From contig OZ199839.1 in the NCBI GenBank assembly GCA_964304625.1, positions 3,534,001 to 3,598,000 on the forward strand: 64,000 nt of DNA, read 5' to 3'. A program made the position numbers and the translations under genes. The stretch is from Kudoa neothunni (Eukaryota > Cnidaria). Below are positions 30,603 to 44,310 of the stretch, one piece after another. Below the pieces are notes generated by a model. That model saw only the letters and a list, made by a program, of their open reading frames with translations, searched no databases and was not told the DNA's origin. Each line of letters opens with the position of its first letter. The stretch's first letter is position 1.

Positions 30603-32600
30603 AAGTTTGACCCTATTTAGCATAGCAGTAAATTGAAACTTTATCTATGTATATAATTTCAAAACACTAATGATATAAAATTACTTTGGTAACCTAAAAT
30701 TTATTACAATAGTTAGCCATTTATAAGTAATTTCCTCGCAACGGCGAATTAAATATGTAAAACGGTATGACAAATTTTCGCTGGGGGTCGCGCGCGACAC
30801 GGGTTAAGTTAAGTTGTTCGACAAAATACTCATTATATAAATTTTTGAAAACCTCAAGAAATAATTATATGAGTTTTTATGTAGATTATATTTATAAAAA
30901 AATATTATGGTCGATTCTAAAAAGAAAGCTGTTGTTGCTTTTTTTAAAAGCAAAAAAATCGAACATTTATTTCTACATCTTACACTCAGGTCAAATATTG
31001 TTCAGAAAACTTCAAAAAATTAATTAATATAGTCAATATAAAAGTTTTGCTGAATTTTTATATTTGTCAGTAAACTCATTTGCTTCCATATCAACAAACT
31101 TAATTGAAGACGAGTACAAAAAACATTTTAAGAAGGGAAACGAGTTCAAGGATATTAATTTAACTTCATTTTTCGATATTTTGAAAGAACTACCCAGAAG
31201 GAACCAAATATCCAACTGAATATTGCAATGCTCATTTTAGAGTCATGAACAATATTCCGTCCTCTTCAAACCCTGCTGAGGGTAACAATCAACATTTCTA
31301 ATGAAAATTAAAATTAAAATAACGCCATCCTGGATTAGCCACTTTATTTGGAAAATTAAAGGTTAACTTAATACGCATGCCTATTGGCGAAAATTCGCCA
31401 TATGATGTAAAATAGTTAACGCCCAATTTTGCTCACTTGTTAATTCGCACGTAATTATATACACAGCTATTTAGTATATTTAAGTGCGTCAATTGAGTTT
31501 AAAAATAATTATATTTACTTCAAATTAAAATAATTGGTTATTTTCAATTGAGAAAATTCTGTTTAAATATATCTTTCTCCAAGTTCGCAAGTATGATCGA
31601 TCGATCTTTTATTGTCAAAATTGTATGAATTTTATCCCATCTAATAAATTGAAAATTTTTAGCAACAAAATTATTATTTAAATCGTTTTGATAACTTTTG
31701 TTCCATTTTATAAGATATGTTTAGAGTTTTGTAGTAACAAATTTAACACCTCTTTTGAGGATACTGAGGACGTTTTTTATTATATGTTTATTCAATTTTT
31801 CTGTTATTTTATTTAGTTACTTTTGCCGTTAAACATTATTCCTTCTAAAAAAATGTGCGTAAAAGCGAATAGTCATTTGATTAATATTGTGGTAATTTCC
31901 TCAATATTAATGTATATTTAAGTAAAAATGCTTTAAAAATTCTATTAAAATAAATGTTTTTTATCTATTTCACATGTAACTATACAAATAAATAATTTGG
32001 TAATTTTATAACCTCAACAATCAATAAATTTTTAAGGTAAATATAAACTTTAATAAAAAACATTAATTGAAACATATCGAGACTCTATTGTACATTTATC
32101 CCCTTTCGTTATTAAATGAGGTTCAAGACAAGGCTTTATCTTACAAAATTGTGAAATTTTTTTAACTTTTTTTAAATTCAAGAGCCGTGAAAACTTCATT
32201 ACCATAACTAATTATATTAGACAATAATATTCCACTTTGGCTTGCGTATCAATAAAAGAACCAATCAATTTTAAGAGTTAATAATCCCATCGAGCTTTAT
32301 ACGGTATACTGAGAATTAAACAGTATAAATTCTAAAAACTAATATCCGTTTTAGCGAGGTATCATTCGTTTTATTTAACAAAATTAGTAACATAAAATAA
32401 CACTTATTTCATCTTAAAATAGTTGTCATAGGAAGAGAAATTTCCAATTAAAAATATTACATAATATTTATGCAATATTTCATTTTGCGCAAGAAAAATC
32501 CAATTCATAATAATTTGTTCAATTGGTAATATTTGCAGTAAAAACAATTAGTTGAGTTATTATTTCTAACTCCAATCAATAACAGGTATCCGGCGACCAC
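30603..32600. other. Intergenic region with two solitary TTAA-element ends
   Basis: A right-type end finishes at TTAA 30804-30807, with GTCGCGCGCGAC and GGGTTAA next to it. A left-type end starts at TTAA 31363-31366, with GGCGAAAATTCGCC at 31386-31399. I could not find their partners. No supported gene. Confidence 0.45.
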
Positions 32601-33686
32601 TTAGATCAAATCATCTTCAAGCATGTTTTTATTTAATTTGACTTTTTCTCCTGGTTTGAATGGAGGCAATCCTCTGTAGGGACATGATGCACAGCGGAAT
32701 CCATCACCCAAGTAACACTAATGGATTAATTGTAATTAAAACATATACTTAAAAAGATAATAGTGGTTACACTTCCACAAGAACTTTTAGGTTGGTTGGC
32801 GGTATTCACATAACCATCCCCTTCTTGTAATAGTTCTTTCAGTCCACACGAGCTATATATTCAAACCAATTAAAAAACAAGCCTCTTTTGTCACACTAAA
32901 CAATTACCAATCTTTGCAGGCTCTCTTTGGCTTGGGTGCGGTAGAAGAGGGGTCAACTCCACAACCACCAGCCGATGAAGTAGTTTTTTTCGCAAATGCA
33001 AAATCATCTTCATCAAGCAAATCTTCAGGATCAATCATTTCCCCCTCATTGGTATCATCCATATCAAGCTTCCACACATTTTCTAAAAGGAATAAGTTAC
33101 CGTAGTTAAATGCAGTTAGAAAATTAAATTTACTTTTGTCGGTTGGCAAGTTTAATGCTATAGCTTGACCTACCATTACATTTGGAATTGAGGCAGATAA
33201 CGCCACAATTTGACCTTTGTGTTCAACCTTCACAGTATCATCAATAACAGTCCAATATAGATACATAAAATGTCACAACTACTTTTTTTATGTTAATATA
33301 GCCATTGGTAAGCAAATGTAACTCCAAAGAGTTGGTGTTTTGGGAAGAATTATTGTTTTCTGTACGCAATAAAGTTTAATCCTTTTTCAGTGTATAAAAA
33401 ATAAAAATTACCAGGAAGCACAACAATAACTTCGGTTGATGAATCGATTGTTTGTTTCAACAACGATGGTAATTTTTCGTCAATATCTGCAACATAGACT
33501 TTATTAAATGGACCTACGCGAGAGTCAGCTAGCATATCCTTGACAACTAAGACCTTTAATCGACATTAATTCTGACGCATTACATCTGGAAACATCATCA
33601 TTTTCTTTAACTTTATATGGTTCCGGTAAAAGTGAATTTTCACCAAATATCAAATTAAAATCGCAAGCACACAAAACTCTAGGCAT
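32601..33686 (-). CDS. CIAPIN1: Anamorsin (CIAPIN1/Dre2), cytosolic Fe-S assembly protein
   Basis: Anamorsin receives electrons from Ndor1/Tah18 for cytosolic iron-sulphur protein assembly. ATG 33686 ([11 protein letters not shown]) starts a short N-terminal part; the methyltransferase-like region ([23 protein letters not shown]) follows. After the linker ([22 protein letters not shown]) come the two Fe-S motifs: C-x14-C-x2-C-x-C (ending ACKDCSCG) and C-x2-C-x7-C-x2-C ([15 protein letters not shown]), then [12 protein letters not shown] and stop at 32601. Introns near the end (donors GTAATT and GTAACC) and one of 48 nt before NVWKLDMDD are clear. Frames change near 33570 and 33270, the latter next to an A7 run. 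The first Fe-S motif has 14 residues between its first two Cys where animals usually have 8. Confidence 0.9.
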
Positions 33687-34519
33687 ATTTTACTGCGCTT
33701 GCGCCATGACTAGATTAATTGTTGGTCCAACCAGAGAAAAAAAACTATACGTAATTGACTTTTAGATCATTTATGTTTGAAATAAATTAACTCTAGAAAT
33801 CTTAGAGGTCTAATAATATAATAAACTAAAACTTGCAGTTTTATCATTATTCCTCCATCCGTATTATTTTTAATACTTTATAGGTGAGTATAATCTGATT
33901 ACAGAGTTTTTATATTAGTAATTAATAAAAAGGGGGAGTTTTTAAAAAAATATGCATTTATTTTTTGAAAATATCATTTAATCTCGTTAACTAAAAACGT
34001 TTTTTATTTTATGGATTCACATTGAAAATGCGTATATATAATGACACTCGTGTTAAGTTCTAGATATACTTTAATCCATATGCATAGTCACGTGTTTCAG
34101 TAGTTTATAAAATGAGCGTTTATGGTGGCATTAACAACTCTTATTTGGAATAAAAAAAATATGCAGAAAATTACTGATTTCATAAAATAATAACATAAAT
34201 ATCCACGGTGGAAAAGGGTTGGTTTGGAGGAATTTTACTGCCAAAGAAACAATCACTCTGGAATTTGAATATTCATTTTTTACTGAGATAAAAATTATAA
34301 TGAGTTTTATAATATTCATCAGTTTTAACATTAAGAGAGATTTTAGGTGAACTCTAATGCATTTTCGTAGTTAATTAACGACTTGAAGTTTAGGGTCGAA
34401 TTTAAAACAGGTGTTTAAGGAATATTTAAACCGCGCTTTTCACTAAGACTACAACACAAGATTAATATAAGCCTACTCCGGTTATTTACATTTAGAATGG
34501 CGTTTTTAACTAGTTATAG
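33687..34519. other. Intergenic region
   Basis: AT-rich; no supported feature apart from the presumed promoter of the anamorsin gene. Confidence 0.45.
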
Positions 34520-34814
34520 CAGTGGTTTTAAAATTTTTTGGAATGGCGGATCTCATTTTCAGCTCAAATTGTCTCGCGTATCCCCCCGTATATATTACGG
34601 AAATTGTAATCAAATAAAATACAAGGTTGATAAAAAATTTTAATGCATTTATTTACAACAAATTAAAATGTATTCGACATCGTGTAGGATTTAGACAACA
34701 TTTATTTGTAACACAGATACCTACTATTAGTTTCTATATTTTTGATGTTATGGATCTCCTACGCCTCATTTTCATGCCTCTAAAGATCTGCGAATCACCG
34801 GTTGAAAACTACTG
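34520..34814. mobile_element. hAT MITE
   Basis: Starts CAGTGGTTTT; the other end reversed is CAGTAGTTTTCAACCGGTG. Flanked by AGTTATAG (34512-34519) and AGTAATAG (34815-34822), an 8-bp duplication matching at 7 of 8 bases. At 295 bp it has no coding capacity. Same terminal type as the element at 12964-13551. Confidence 0.8.
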
Positions 34815-35251
34815 AGTAATAGGATCGTACCTATCATTATACGGAGTCAATTTTCCTGTTAGATTTTCTTTAAAGACCGAAATTAAAAAAAATTTAATTA
34901 ACTTTAAAAATTTATTTTATGTTTTATAAAAATCTTCATCGGTGTTTCATATACACGTAATTATAAACGAATAACTCGAAATGGTTTAAACTGTTTAAAA
35001 TAAGGATTTATCTGGGTTTATGAAATCTTTCATATTCTTTAAAAAATTTTCGAATTCTGTAAGCTTTATCAAATTTTATCTTTATTAATCCCATTTTAAA
35101 GTTGATAAGTGAATTTATTTTAAATTTTTTGTTACAGTAACGTTAACCAATCAAAGTATGCTTTCGGTTTTTGCATCGAAAACCGAATCTGTTTCAATCA
35201 ATACCGGATTTGTCGCAATTGTAATTTGATCTAAATCACGCTGCGTTCACA

Positions 35252-35425
35252 ATGTCAAGAAAAAATCATCATCCTGAAGATAAGAGAGTTCCTGCTTGTC
35301 ATACTGTGGTTAACGCGAGAAATGACCAGAAAGAAGTATCCTATGATTTAGGAATTCCGAGATCAACACTTAGAGACTTGTTAAAAAATATAGGACTACT
35401 AATTCACCTAAAAAGATTATTATAG
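35252..35425 (+). pseudogene. Fragment of a pogo/Tigger-type transposase N-terminus
   Basis: A 57-codon frame from ATG 35252 ends in an HTH-like segment (VSYDLGIPRSTLRDLLKN) typical of the DNA-binding N-terminus of pogo/Tigger/jerky transposases. A CAGTAACGTTAACC-like end lies upstream near 35146. No DDE domain is present, so this is a truncated remnant. Confidence 0.45.
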
Positions 35426-35890
35426 GACATATGAAAAGCACTTCAAACACGTTGACTGAACATGATCTAAAAGGTTATTTTCAGCATTCGGAGACATTCT
35501 TTGGTCAATGTTATTCTCTTATAGATAACAATTGTAATTGGATTAAAATAATATGTATATTTGCTACTTATACATATAAACTTCTCTTTGTTTGCCTACT
35601 GCTATTAACCAAATAGAAAAAATTGTCATTAACCGCAATCTAAGGTATTCCGGTTTTGAATGCGCCAAGTCCGGCTTTGCATCCAAAAACCAGTGGTAAT
35701 ATATTTTCAAATATTATTTGCATAGAAAAAAACGACTTACTAACAAATGATAGACGATTTCGAACGTTTAAATCTACTTCTTAAATACAAAGCGATACTA
35801 CGAACTATCTCTGCCAGACATTCCGTGTATATATTGGGAGGAAAATAGAATCTCCAATTTTCATTTCGCATGCTTTGATCCTAACATGAT

Positions 35891-38130
35891 TTAACCCTCT
35901 AAAGATGCAAAAAAAACTACCCTCCAATTACATTGGGGTCAGTATGACCCCAGATTTTTATTTGGTAAATTTGATAAATAAATTTTTATAATCACAACAG
36001 TAAATTATTAAAAAATTCTAACGGTTGAATTTTGAGTAAACCGCTAATAAATAGGAAATTAATCCGTTTTAATCTCATTCGCAACATCCCGTCGCTCAGC
36101 GCCTATTGTCGTCAAATTAATATTCTCAGGAATATCCACTTTCAGAATAAAAAAATTGCATATTTATAGTTTAGATAAGAAAAATATTCTATAGTTATAT
36201 TCAAAAGAGAATCTATGTAGTAATTAATTCAAACAATTGCAACATTTGTTGGATGAGTGTACTTGGCAACATGATCTATTACAATTTGAACAATGAAGGA
36301 ACGTTTTTTATCATTCCCACGAGGGAAATAACTACATCGTGCCCTTCGGTTTTTAATTCGAGGGACATTTGTAATTGGTTCTGAGAAAGGTGACTTTCTT
36401 TTGATACTTTGTTATTATTTGAATTTTGATTGATAAGTGGTTGGTAGAGAGCTTCAGCGATTTCTTTTACAAAAGTACGACGGGTTTCATTATGGCTATT
36501 TAAATATTCTTATATAATGCAAAAGCATTAATCAAGGTTAGGTCGAAATTTTGAAAAAAAACTATCATGGGCCATCTGCGGTTGAATCTGCGAACAGAAA
36601 CTGAGGCAAACATACGGTCAATAGTGTCGACTCCCCCTTCGCTTTATTGTAGCATATGATCACTTCAGGCTTTTTTGGGTGAGGTATCAAGGATGTTAAC
36701 ATTGGTAGTTCCAGTTGAGATTAGAATGACAGCTTTATTTTTTTCGTTGACATACGACGTTAACATATTTTTCTCAAAAAAGGCAAAAGTTGTACTATAC
36801 AATTCCCCTTTGTTATGGCGAATAGTACCCAAATATATCAATTTTTTTGTAGTAGCTTTGATGTAAGTGGGAAAGAAGAAGAAAAATTATCAGCTACGAT
36901 ATTTCTTCCAGAGTGATAGGACAATACCTTCAGGCAACATTTAAGTGTCGTTCGTTATTTCCATTTTTACCCAGATACGGAGAGATGTTTGAAACATACT
37001 TTTCGATTGGATCGACAAGTAAAAAAAACTTTAGGCCATATTTAGCTGGTTTCCAAGGCATATACTGTCTAAAAGGGGCATCGTCCTTTGAATGCAACCA
37101 ACTGCTCGTCAATTGTGACGTCTTGGTTTGGGTTGAAACATTTTGGTGGTTCTCTTTCCCAAATTTCCCATACTTCACGTATTGGGAAAAATTTATCTGT
37201 GGTTCTTCTCTCTAGTCTAGTTTTTACGTCATCGAAATGAAGAGGTCGTGAAATTTGATAAAATCTCGTCCTTGACAAAATTTTTCGATAGATTTCTCTG
37301 CCTTCAGACACACTGAACAATTCTGTCAGGGGCTCTACCGATCATTATGAACAGACATAAGAATAAGAATATCTAAATATCCATCAAACTCCGTAGAATC
37401 AATGTCGGTCTAATTTTCTTTAAAATGGCTGCGCCCAAAAATGTTTGTACATTCGATAATTCTCTCACAAATACTTGCAGTAGGCATGATGGAAAGACAG
37501 TCCAACATATTATGAACTCTCTATAAACAATAAGTGGCTGGGCCGGGATGCGAGTTCATTATATTTTCAGCTGATGTTTTAGAGACGACGGGTTTGGTTA
37601 AACTCCAGGTGGTTCCACTTTTACTAGTTGTGAAGCTATCGATTTCAACAATTTCCAACAGTTCACCCGACGATTCAGAAATTTCAATCAAAACATCTTC
37701 AAACTCAGTTCCTGACGATTCTTATTCATCAATTGACATCTCAACACCATTCATCGTCCCGCGATAAAATTGCACACAATATTGAGGTTGCTCATGTATT
37801 ACTGTAATATAACATTGAACAAAACAGGATCATTGCTTTATCATATAATTTAGTATAGTTAAAATATAATGCGAAAAATATTATTTTCATATTAACTCTT
37901 AAAATAAACACAATACTATTTTGTTTATTCAACGATCATTAGCGAAATGAAGACGCAATAAGCCGATGAAGATTAAATGAGATTAATTAATGTATTTAAT
38001 ATCGTTTTACTCGAAATTCAATCTTTAGAATTTTTTAATACTTTAACATTGTGATTATAAAAATTTATTATTCTAATTTATCAAATAAAAATCTGGGGTC
38101 ATATTGACCCCAATGTCTTTAGAGGGTTAA
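35891..38130 (-). mobile_element. piggyBac element with decayed transposase
   Basis: TTAA at both edges (35891-35894 and 38127-38130). Terminal repeat TTAACCCTCTAAAGA on both sides, then CATTGGGGTC and a palindrome (GGGGTCAGTATGACCCC left, GGGGTCATATTGACCCC right). The left end has 25 extra bases between these parts. On the minus strand the piggyBac DDE domain is plain: TDKFFPIREVWEIW, VTIDEQLVAFKGRCPFRQYM, KPAKYGLKFFLLVD. An upstream stretch (about 37640-37760) is acidic and Ser-rich, as is usual for the N-terminus. The frame is interrupted several times, so the transposase is dead. This is the copy that identifies the whole TTAA family as piggyBac. Confidence 0.88.
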
Positions 38131-39141
38131 ATTAGTTAACAAAATCAAGTAGTTATAGAAACAACCAAATGAATTTGTGAAAAATCCTTGCTTCAAAATA
38201 CATTTATAACTTTAACTTTACCGCACAAAAGCTTTTTTTATATCTAAACTATCTAAACGTTATTATTTAATGTTGGGCACGTTCAGGTGTGTAATTTTTT
38301 TTTGGCTTTAAACTAAAAAATTAAACGTAAAATCCCATTATATAAGTATTTTCAAAAATACCATTATACTATAAAATACACGTATGGAAAAATGAAACAA
38401 AATAATTTGTACAAATTATCGATATAATAAGCGCTGATTGGCCACCACCGGGTATTCGAAGGTTAATCAAGGGTATAATTAAAAATTTTAACTGAATGAG
38501 AACAAACGAACTTCAAAGGATATATTTTATTAATTTACTTGGATGAAATACATATTTCAAAATTTTGTAAAAAAACAAACATTGACATAAATTAAAAGTA
38601 ACATCTTTGAGGACTACAAAATCTCTAACTCGCCCAACTATCCAAACGAACTACTTTTACATACACAATAAGCGAATTAAGGTATATTAATCCCCTCCTT
38701 ATTAATTCACGACGAAAATATCACGTATAATACATAATTTAAAAAATTAATCAGATTTTTATAAACATATTCTGAGACCGACTACATCCATCATACTCCC
38801 TATTAATAGTGGCCAGTATGTACATCCCAGACTTCATGATATTTTATCGATTCTCACGTCAATTATTCGTGTGTTAACAACAATATCCTTAGCAAATTTT
38901 ATGAGTTAAAATTTTTTAAAGATATTAACAATTAAAAATAATTCCAATATGTTTCAAAAAGTTTTAAATCGCAAAATAAACAACTAAAAAAGTAACCTTA
39001 TCAAATTTAAATAGAGGTAACAATCTTTTAAATATGGAATAATAATCAAACTACTGAGCACCTTTACAGAACATCTAAACGGTAATCAACTTAAAAACAG
39101 TGTCCGCAAATGTTAGAGCTATGATATTGGACATAGTTAGT
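38131..39141. other. Intergenic region 3' of PP1
   Basis: AT-rich; no supported gene or repeat; the distal part is probably PP1 3' UTR. Confidence 0.5.
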
Positions 39142-40410
<1,269 letters not shown>

Positions 40411-41322
40411 TAAAAAATAAAAATATTTTTATATCGACTCAGTTGGGTGAACTATCACCTATATCTCCGGTGAAACCAAGTTACTTTTCTACGGTGTCGG
40501 TGCCAACCGGATTGCTCCGAATCGATTGTTTTATTAATCCTGGATATGTGAAAAGTGGGATGGATTTGTTGTTTATTTATTTGGATTGAGTGCATGTGTA
40601 AAATAAAATTGGCAGTATTCTACTGGAAAACTCATAAAGGAATACACAATGTTTTAAAGTGATTTGTAGTAAGTGAGTAGGTCGTATATCTGGGAAAATT
40701 TACAATATCACAATAACGCCATATAAGCTATGTGTGCACGACCAAATAGCATTATTGATATTCGCATCCGAACCTAAAGTGTACCACTCCAAGTAGAAAA
40801 TTAGTGGATGCCGATTAATCACGATATTTATTTTTGTATACTTTAATTATTTAAATTGGTTCGGCTCTCGATATATTTTCCTTGCTATATCACCTAAACC
40901 ACTTATACGTATTAGGATTAGAGTGTGATTTGATTTGAGGCTGGATTTGCTCCTGAGCAGATTGAATTTAACGCGGTCAATTTAACTTAACCATCACCTT
41001 GAGGATTATGTCGGGGATCAATTTCAGCTTGATTTTAGGTTGTTTAAACTTATCATTATGCCATTTTTATTGCATTTGGTATGATTCAAATAGAAACCGA
41101 CCATATAATTTAACGGTGTCGAGTTTGTTTATCTACTAATTATTATAGTTCGCTTTAGAATCGAATCAATAGGTTCATCCCTATTATTGCCAGATAACTT
41201 TTAATATAAAATATCCTTCAAACGTTTATTAATTATAAAGTCACATTATTTCTCGTAGTCAATAGATCATTTGTTTGTATTCTATGGCTACAATATCCCC
41301 GCCATCCAAACATTAGCATATA
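40411..41322. other. Intergenic region upstream of PP1
   Basis: Contains the presumed PP1 promoter; no motif stands out and no other gene is supported. Confidence 0.45.
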
Positions 41323-42618
41323 CATGAGTTGATCAAAAAGTATCGGGACTTTCTACATAAAAAAATATATACACAAATATAATGAATTTTTTTTATCTCC
41401 ATCAATATACTCTCCGTCCGCATCAATACATTTTTTCCAGCGTTGCTTCCATTGAAGGAAGCGTTCCAAAAAATCATTCTTTTCAATGTCTTGAGCTGCC
41501 CGGTCGCATTCTGTTTTATTTCCTCCATGGAGTGGAATCTCCTTCCTTTAAGTTGGAATTCAATTTTTGGGAACAGAAAGAAGTCGCATGGAGCAAGATC
41601 TGGTGAGTATGGAGGATGCTGTAACTGGGGAACGTTCATCTTGGTTGAAAAATCTTGAATTTTTAATGACATGTGTGAGGGGGCATTATCGTGATGAAGT
41701 ATCCAACGTCCCGAGGAATGCACGTAGGGTCGTTTACGGCAAATAGCATCATGTAAATTCCGCAAAACTCCGAGGCAATACTCATTCGTAACTGTACAAG
41801 ATTCAGGTGCGTATTCATAATAAATTATCCCCTAGATAACAAAAAATACCGTGAGTAATACTTTAATTTTACTCAGAACTTGGCGGGCTTTCTTTGATCT
41901 GGGCGACGATGATGTTTTCCGAATGGAATATTGAACTTTTGTTTCGGATCGTAACCATAAATCCAACTTTCATCACCTGTTACGATAAAATTCATAAATT
42001 CATCTTCTTTTGATGAGCGTTGAAGTAAATCTTTTGAAGTAATAAGCAGCAATTTTTTTTGTTCGGACGTGAGCACACGGGGGACACATTTGGCGGAAAC
42101 TCTTCTCATACGAAGATCATCAGTCCGAATAGCTTAACATGATCCAAAAGATATTTCAATATCATTAGACATTTCCCTAATGGTAAGTCTTCGTCCGGAA
42201 TCGACCATATCCTTAACATCATTAATCTCTTCATGATTTCTGCTGGTTAAAGTTCGACCAGAACGATCCAAACTATCAATCGAATTTCTATCTTCTTCAT
42301 TCTTTAAATTGTGTATGCCATTCAAACACTCTACTTCTACTCATGGAATTGTCTAAAATTGCTTTTTGAATCATTTCATAAGTTCTGGTACTGCTTTTCC
42401 CTAGTTTTACACAGAATTTAATACGAATTCTCGTGAGCGACGTCGGCCCATTTCTCGATTTAAACAACTAGCTGCCATATTTTATTTTACTACTCATTTG
42501 TTAAATTTTTTTCACTAAAATATGCGAATACATATTTTTAAAGCATTCTATTTTTTTAAATACATCTTTATCATACGAGGAGATATTTAAAAAGTCTCGA
42601 TACTTTTTGATCAGCCCA
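41323..42618 (-). mobile_element. mariner transposon with disrupted transposase
   Basis: Inverted ends: CATGAGTTGATCAAAAAG on the left; TGGGCTGATCAAAAAG on the right when reversed; each abuts a TA dinucleotide. Length 1296 bp, the normal mariner size. On the minus strand the transposase starts at ATG 42478 (MAASCLNREMGRRRSREFVL). It continues through VPRVLTSEQK, TGDESWIYGYDPKQK (first D), and HHDNAPSH...YSPDLAPCDFFLFP, a D34D signature. The reading frame is broken at several points, so the copy is inactive. The terminal repeats remain well matched, so the insertion is not very old. Confidence 0.93.
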
Positions 42619-42661
42619 TATATGTTGTTTATCATTCGTATCCCGTATTGTCTATATTTAT

Positions 42662-43281
42662 AACTAGCGGGACTGCCCAGCTTTGCATGGGAGTATTAAG
42701 CATTGAAAAATTTCTTAATAATGTTCAAAAAAGATATTAATATTTCAAATTAGCCACTAGATGCAGTCAAATTAAAATTATTTTTAAGCATTATATTTAA
42801 CGACTGTGAACATGAAATCTTAATTATGATCATTTCTGTGAAGGAATGTACCAATCTCGGCGTTCGTTTGAAAATCTCGGGGCCCCACATTAACTCTAAG
42901 TAATTTATGTTCAGTGTCATATTCTTTTGCATTACCCAATTATGTAAATCCCGTTAAAATGTTATCTAAAACGTTATTTTTGGTCCGGCTCAGAAAGTTT
43001 TTGAATTTTTTTGAGGATGGTAAAAAAGGATAATGAGATAAGAAAGTATACGAAAATTGATTCTTATTACTCAAATTAATATCTCTTGGCCCGGCATAAA
43101 CTTTAGTGCGTTCTTTCTCAAAAACACGTAAAAATCGTGTCCTTATCGACAAAAATAATTTGAATAATCAGGTAAAGTAAAAGCACAACTATCTGCATTG
43201 AATTTAATCACTGAAAATTCAACATAGCGGACGTTTTCAATGAAATCTAAGGACACAGTACTTGCATTATAATGCTTCGAT
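42662..43281 (-). repeat. Dispersed repeat with a conserved open frame, copy 1
   Basis: Matches 62986-63606 in the same orientation. It begins CTAGCGGGACTGCCCAG and runs about 620 bp. On the minus strand one frame reads FEKERTKVYAGPRD, then NKNQ; copy 2 reads FEKERTKVYAGPKD, then NKNQ. A second frame, MQKNMT...NYL, is also shared. Translation is better kept than DNA, so this was once coding. Family not recognised; probably the terminal part of an autonomous transposon. Confidence 0.65.
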
Positions 43282-43539
43282 CTATCTGATCATAGATAAA
43301 GGATGAAATAAGTAAAAATACAGTTTTTGACATCTAAAAGAATAACACCAAATAAAGATTTTTTCTAATAATTTTATGAAAGGGTTTAATTTGGTTTTAA
43401 CCAAACATCTGGGAGCAGGAAATTCTAGCTTCGTGATTTTAATACGCTTTAAAAACTTTAAATAAATAAATCTATACCTCTTCAGACAAAATCCGTTCCG
43501 TTCAAAAAACCAACCTAATGTAAATATAAAATTGGTTTA

Positions 43540-44310
43540 ATCGGTGAAAAATGTTTTTAGCCTGAAAATGTACAGTAATGTTTAACGGTCAATTGGTTTT
43601 CTCAAAGAATGACTCTTGTTTAAAGATAAACACACCATTCTATTATTTCGGAACAATTTTTTTATTTATCTGTTCTCAAATTGATTGAAACCTTATAATA
43701 ATATTGGTTTGATGGAATAAACCATTAGTTTCTTATTTACCGACAGACTAACGCTTAACGGAAAAAGAGTGCCATTTTAAAGGTAATAGTTGATCCAGAT
43801 CCCAAAATTATTTGTGGGCTCAATAAATCATATTTCTATACAATTCTCAAATAATAATGAATCAATTTTGGTCTAATAAATACCAAATATTTATTTCATT
43901 AATAACTTTCAAGGCAGAAGTTAGCAAATAATTAGGTGTTTGTATGCTTAAATTTTACTTACAAAATTATTTACTATAGTTTCAAAAATCATTACGATGG
44001 CTTTATCAGTTTAATGTAGGAAAACTTTGGTCATCTTGAAAATGGATAAAACATGTTAAAAAAATAAATATAATTTCAATTTTATGAAATTAACAAGATA
44101 AATATAAAATTGGAACATTACTGGAATTTCAGTAGAATATGATTGTTTTTTAAACGTTTTTCATATAAGTTAAACTATTTAAAAACTATACGCACATCGT
44201 AAATCTTTTATAATGCGTATAAGCCTATCACGTCATTTCTTTATGTCAACTACGTGAAATCTCAAATTATGTGTTTTAACTGAAATAATGATAATCTTCC
44301 CGCCTAAAAA
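43540..44310 (+). repeat. Old dispersed repeat, copy 2
   Basis: Partner of 3220-4260 (see that entry); adjoins the younger repeat at 42662-43281, but that repeat's second copy has no such neighbour, so the two are separate units. Confidence 0.4.
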
